A stretch of DNA of 8,120 nt from contig JAMWBX010000040.1 in the NCBI GenBank assembly GCA_023818725.1, positions 1 to 8,120 on the forward strand, read 5' to 3'. Of the stretch, positions 6,986 through 8,120 are shown piece after piece; position 1 is the stretch's first letter; each line of letters begins with the position of its first letter. A program made the position numbers and the translations under genes. The DNA is from Candidatus Omnitrophota bacterium. Lineage in GTDB: Bacteria > Ratteibacteria > UBA8468 > B48-G9 > DTJG01. Under the pieces are notes generated by a model. The model did not search any database. It was not told where the DNA came from and saw nothing but the letters and a program-made list of their open reading frames with translations.

Positions 6986-8023
6986 TCATTCACAGTCTTC
7001 AAAAGGCGCCATTAAACTGCCGGTTTCTGACGATTTTTCTGCTGCTTCAATAACACCTATTATCCTTCGAGACTGCTCGGGTTTTACTAAAAGTTCTTCA
7101 TTCATCAGCAGGTGGTCTGCGATATTTCTGTAGTAATCAACCCATCCTGTTGATTGCGGCGCTTTCACAAAACCTTCCTGCTTTATGCCTGAAACAAAAC
7201 TTACAAAATTAATCCTGTCTGTTGTCTCCCAGTTAACATCAATCGCTCCCCTGGTTCCAAAGATTTTCCATTTCGGTTTGTTTATCGCAGCAATTGATGA
7301 GATGATAAAGTCAGCCAGCACACCATTTTTAAACCTGATTAACGCGTGCCCGTGGTCTTCATTTGTGACAGAAAACCACACTCTTTTCTGGAAATCGCCA
7401 TAGATGCTTTCTATTTTTGAAGGAACAAGATTCAAAATCCAGTCAATGAAATGAGCTGCCCAGTCATGCATGACACCACCACTTATGTCTTTGTATGAGC
7501 GCCACCAGTAACCTGGATGTCTGTAAAAACCAATAAAGCATTCTATATGAAAAACATCACCGATTAAACCTGATTCAACAAGTTTTTTTATCATAACATA
7601 GTCGCCATCCCATCTTCTGTTATGGAACACGCTTAACATCAGATTTTTCTTCTTCGCTGTTTCTATCATCTGGTTTGCTTCACTGACATTTATGCAGAAG
7701 GGTTTTTCAATGACAACATGTTTTCCATATGCCAGTGCCTTCATCACAACTTCAAAATGAACATTATGAGGCACAATGCCAATAATAAGGTCGAGTTCTT
7801 TCATCTTGAGCATCTCTTCAAGATTTGTAAAACACCCTGAAAGTCCGGGCAGTTCCTGCTTTGCTGCTTCTAATCTTTCAGGATTTGTGTCGCAAACAGC
7901 AATAGTTTTTAATCCTGCTGTCGCATTTATTGAATTGCCGTGCGCCTTTCCCATATTGAACATTGGTCCATAACCCACAAGAGCGCAATTGATTGTTTTT
8001 TCATTCTGTCTTTCCCCAAGCAT
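6986..8023 (-). CDS. Gfo/Idh/MocA family NAD(P)-dependent oxidoreductase
   Basis: 345 aa counted from the ATG at 8023. The Rossmann half has CALVGYGPMFNMGKAHG (13-29) as dinucleotide loop, AVCDTNPERL (42-51) with Asp45 suggesting NAD preference, and GKHVVIEKPF (100-109), the family EKP motif. The second half has ESGLIGDVFH (150-159), GGVMHDWAAHFIDW (182-195) with Asp187 and His191 at the usual catalytic positions, and the GTRGAID strand (256-262). The length is normal and no key residue is missing. It probably oxidises or reduces a sugar or cyclitol in the cytoplasm; the substrate is not predictable. It is first of the intact genes in the minus-strand series and lies 35 nt before the ceramidase-like gene. 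The start is uncertain: the ATG at 8023 has no Shine-Dalgarno and sits inside a ThuA-like tail in the same frame, so the protein may be the C-terminal half of a larger fusion. Confidence 0.92.
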   Translation of the reverse strand: MLGERQNEKTINCALVGYGPMFNMGKAHGNSINATAGLKTIAVCDTNPERLEAAKQELPGLSGCFTNLEEMLKMKELDLIIGIVPHNVHFEVVMKALAYGKHVVIEKPFCINVSEANQMIETAKKKNLMLSVFHNRRWDGDYVMIKKLVESGLIGDVFHIECFIGFYRHPGYWWRSYKDISGGVMHDWAAHFIDWILNLVPSKIESIYGDFQKRVWFSVTNEDHGHALIRFKNGVLADFIISSIAAINKPKWKIFGTRGAIDVNWETTDRINFVSFVSGIKQEGFVKAPQSTGWVDYYRNIADHLLMNEELLVKPEQSRRIIGVIEAAEKSSETGSLMAPFEDCE

Positions 8024-8119
8024 CCAGGCAACGCATCTTATCAGGATTTTTCTGAAATTAAAATCTGTCCATGTATCTCTGGTTTTTCCTGCAAGAACAC
8101 AGCAAATTTTTCCTTTTCC
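8024..8119 (-). CDS. ThuA-like C-terminal segment, partial, in frame with Gfo
   Basis: The Gfo frame stays open to the right edge, adding 32 codons before the ATG at 8023. The residues read GKGKICCVLAGKTRDTW, then FNFRKILIRCVAW, and continue into MLGE. This fits the end of ThuA-like (trehalose-utilisation, class I glutamine-amidotransferase-like) proteins: a GxGrv-yt-lGH strand, then W--p-F---l---i-Wa-G. ThuA-like proteins are common beside Gfo/Idh/MocA genes in PVC bacteria; their reaction is mostly unknown. Only the last strand and helix are visible, so the call rests on a short match. No stop codon separates it from the dehydrogenase, so it is either one fused protein or an upstream gene whose ending has been altered by a base error. 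Confidence 0.55.
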
Positions 8120-8120
8120 A

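Noticed and set aside
6964..6986. Hairpin TCAAT/ATTGA followed by six Ts on the plus strand
   Set aside because: The stem is only five AT-rich pairs and no plus-strand gene ends here, so it is not a credible terminator.

Overview
This window looks like part of a bacterial accessory locus for carbohydrate catabolism. By eye it is fairly AT-rich, with purine-rich Shine-Dalgarno sites and tight gene packing (two ATGA start/stop overlaps). The gene families point to a PVC-type bacterium (Lentisphaerae, Kiritimatiellae or Planctomycetes-like) or an uncultured candidate phylum such as Omnitrophota. They are a DUF4838 glycosidase-like protein, a PcRGLX/YetA-like protein, a neutral-ceramidase-like protein, two Gfo/Idh/MocA dehydrogenases and a ThuA-like tail. 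The taxonomic guess is an inference from gene content and is weak. No rRNA, tRNA, CRISPR array, insertion sequence or phage gene was seen.

Layout. On the plus strand (1-2612) the 3' two thirds of a dihydroorotate-dehydrogenase-like FMN enzyme enters from the left edge and overlaps by 4 nt a complete 667-aa DUF4838 protein. On the minus strand (8120 down to 2613) one long operon-like series runs right to left: a ThuA-like C-terminus read in frame into a 345-aa Gfo/Idh/MocA oxidoreductase, a ceramidase-like protein split by a frameshift at a nine-base homopolymer, a second Gfo/Idh/MocA gene that has lost its middle and is out of frame at an A-AAA-AAG heptamer, and a complete 760-aa PcRGLX/YetA-like protein. 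The two transcription units converge with their stop codons directly abutting (2612/2613). Both promoters must lie outside the window.

How they may work together. DUF4838/GH67N-like and PcRGLX-like proteins both suggest handling of uronic-acid-containing glycans or oligosaccharides. Gfo/Idh/MocA enzymes oxidise or epimerise sugars and inositols with NAD(P), and ThuA-like domains recur next to them. None of the N-termini visible here shows a signal peptide, so I infer an intracellular route acting on imported oligosaccharides. The substrate cannot be read from the sequence.

The points most worth checking are the in-frame ThuA/Gfo join, the T9 frameshift in the ceramidase-like gene, and the internally deleted Gfo gene whose junction forms a dnaX-type slippery heptamer. 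All three lie at or beside homopolymer runs, so read-level verification decides between biology, decay and assembly error.
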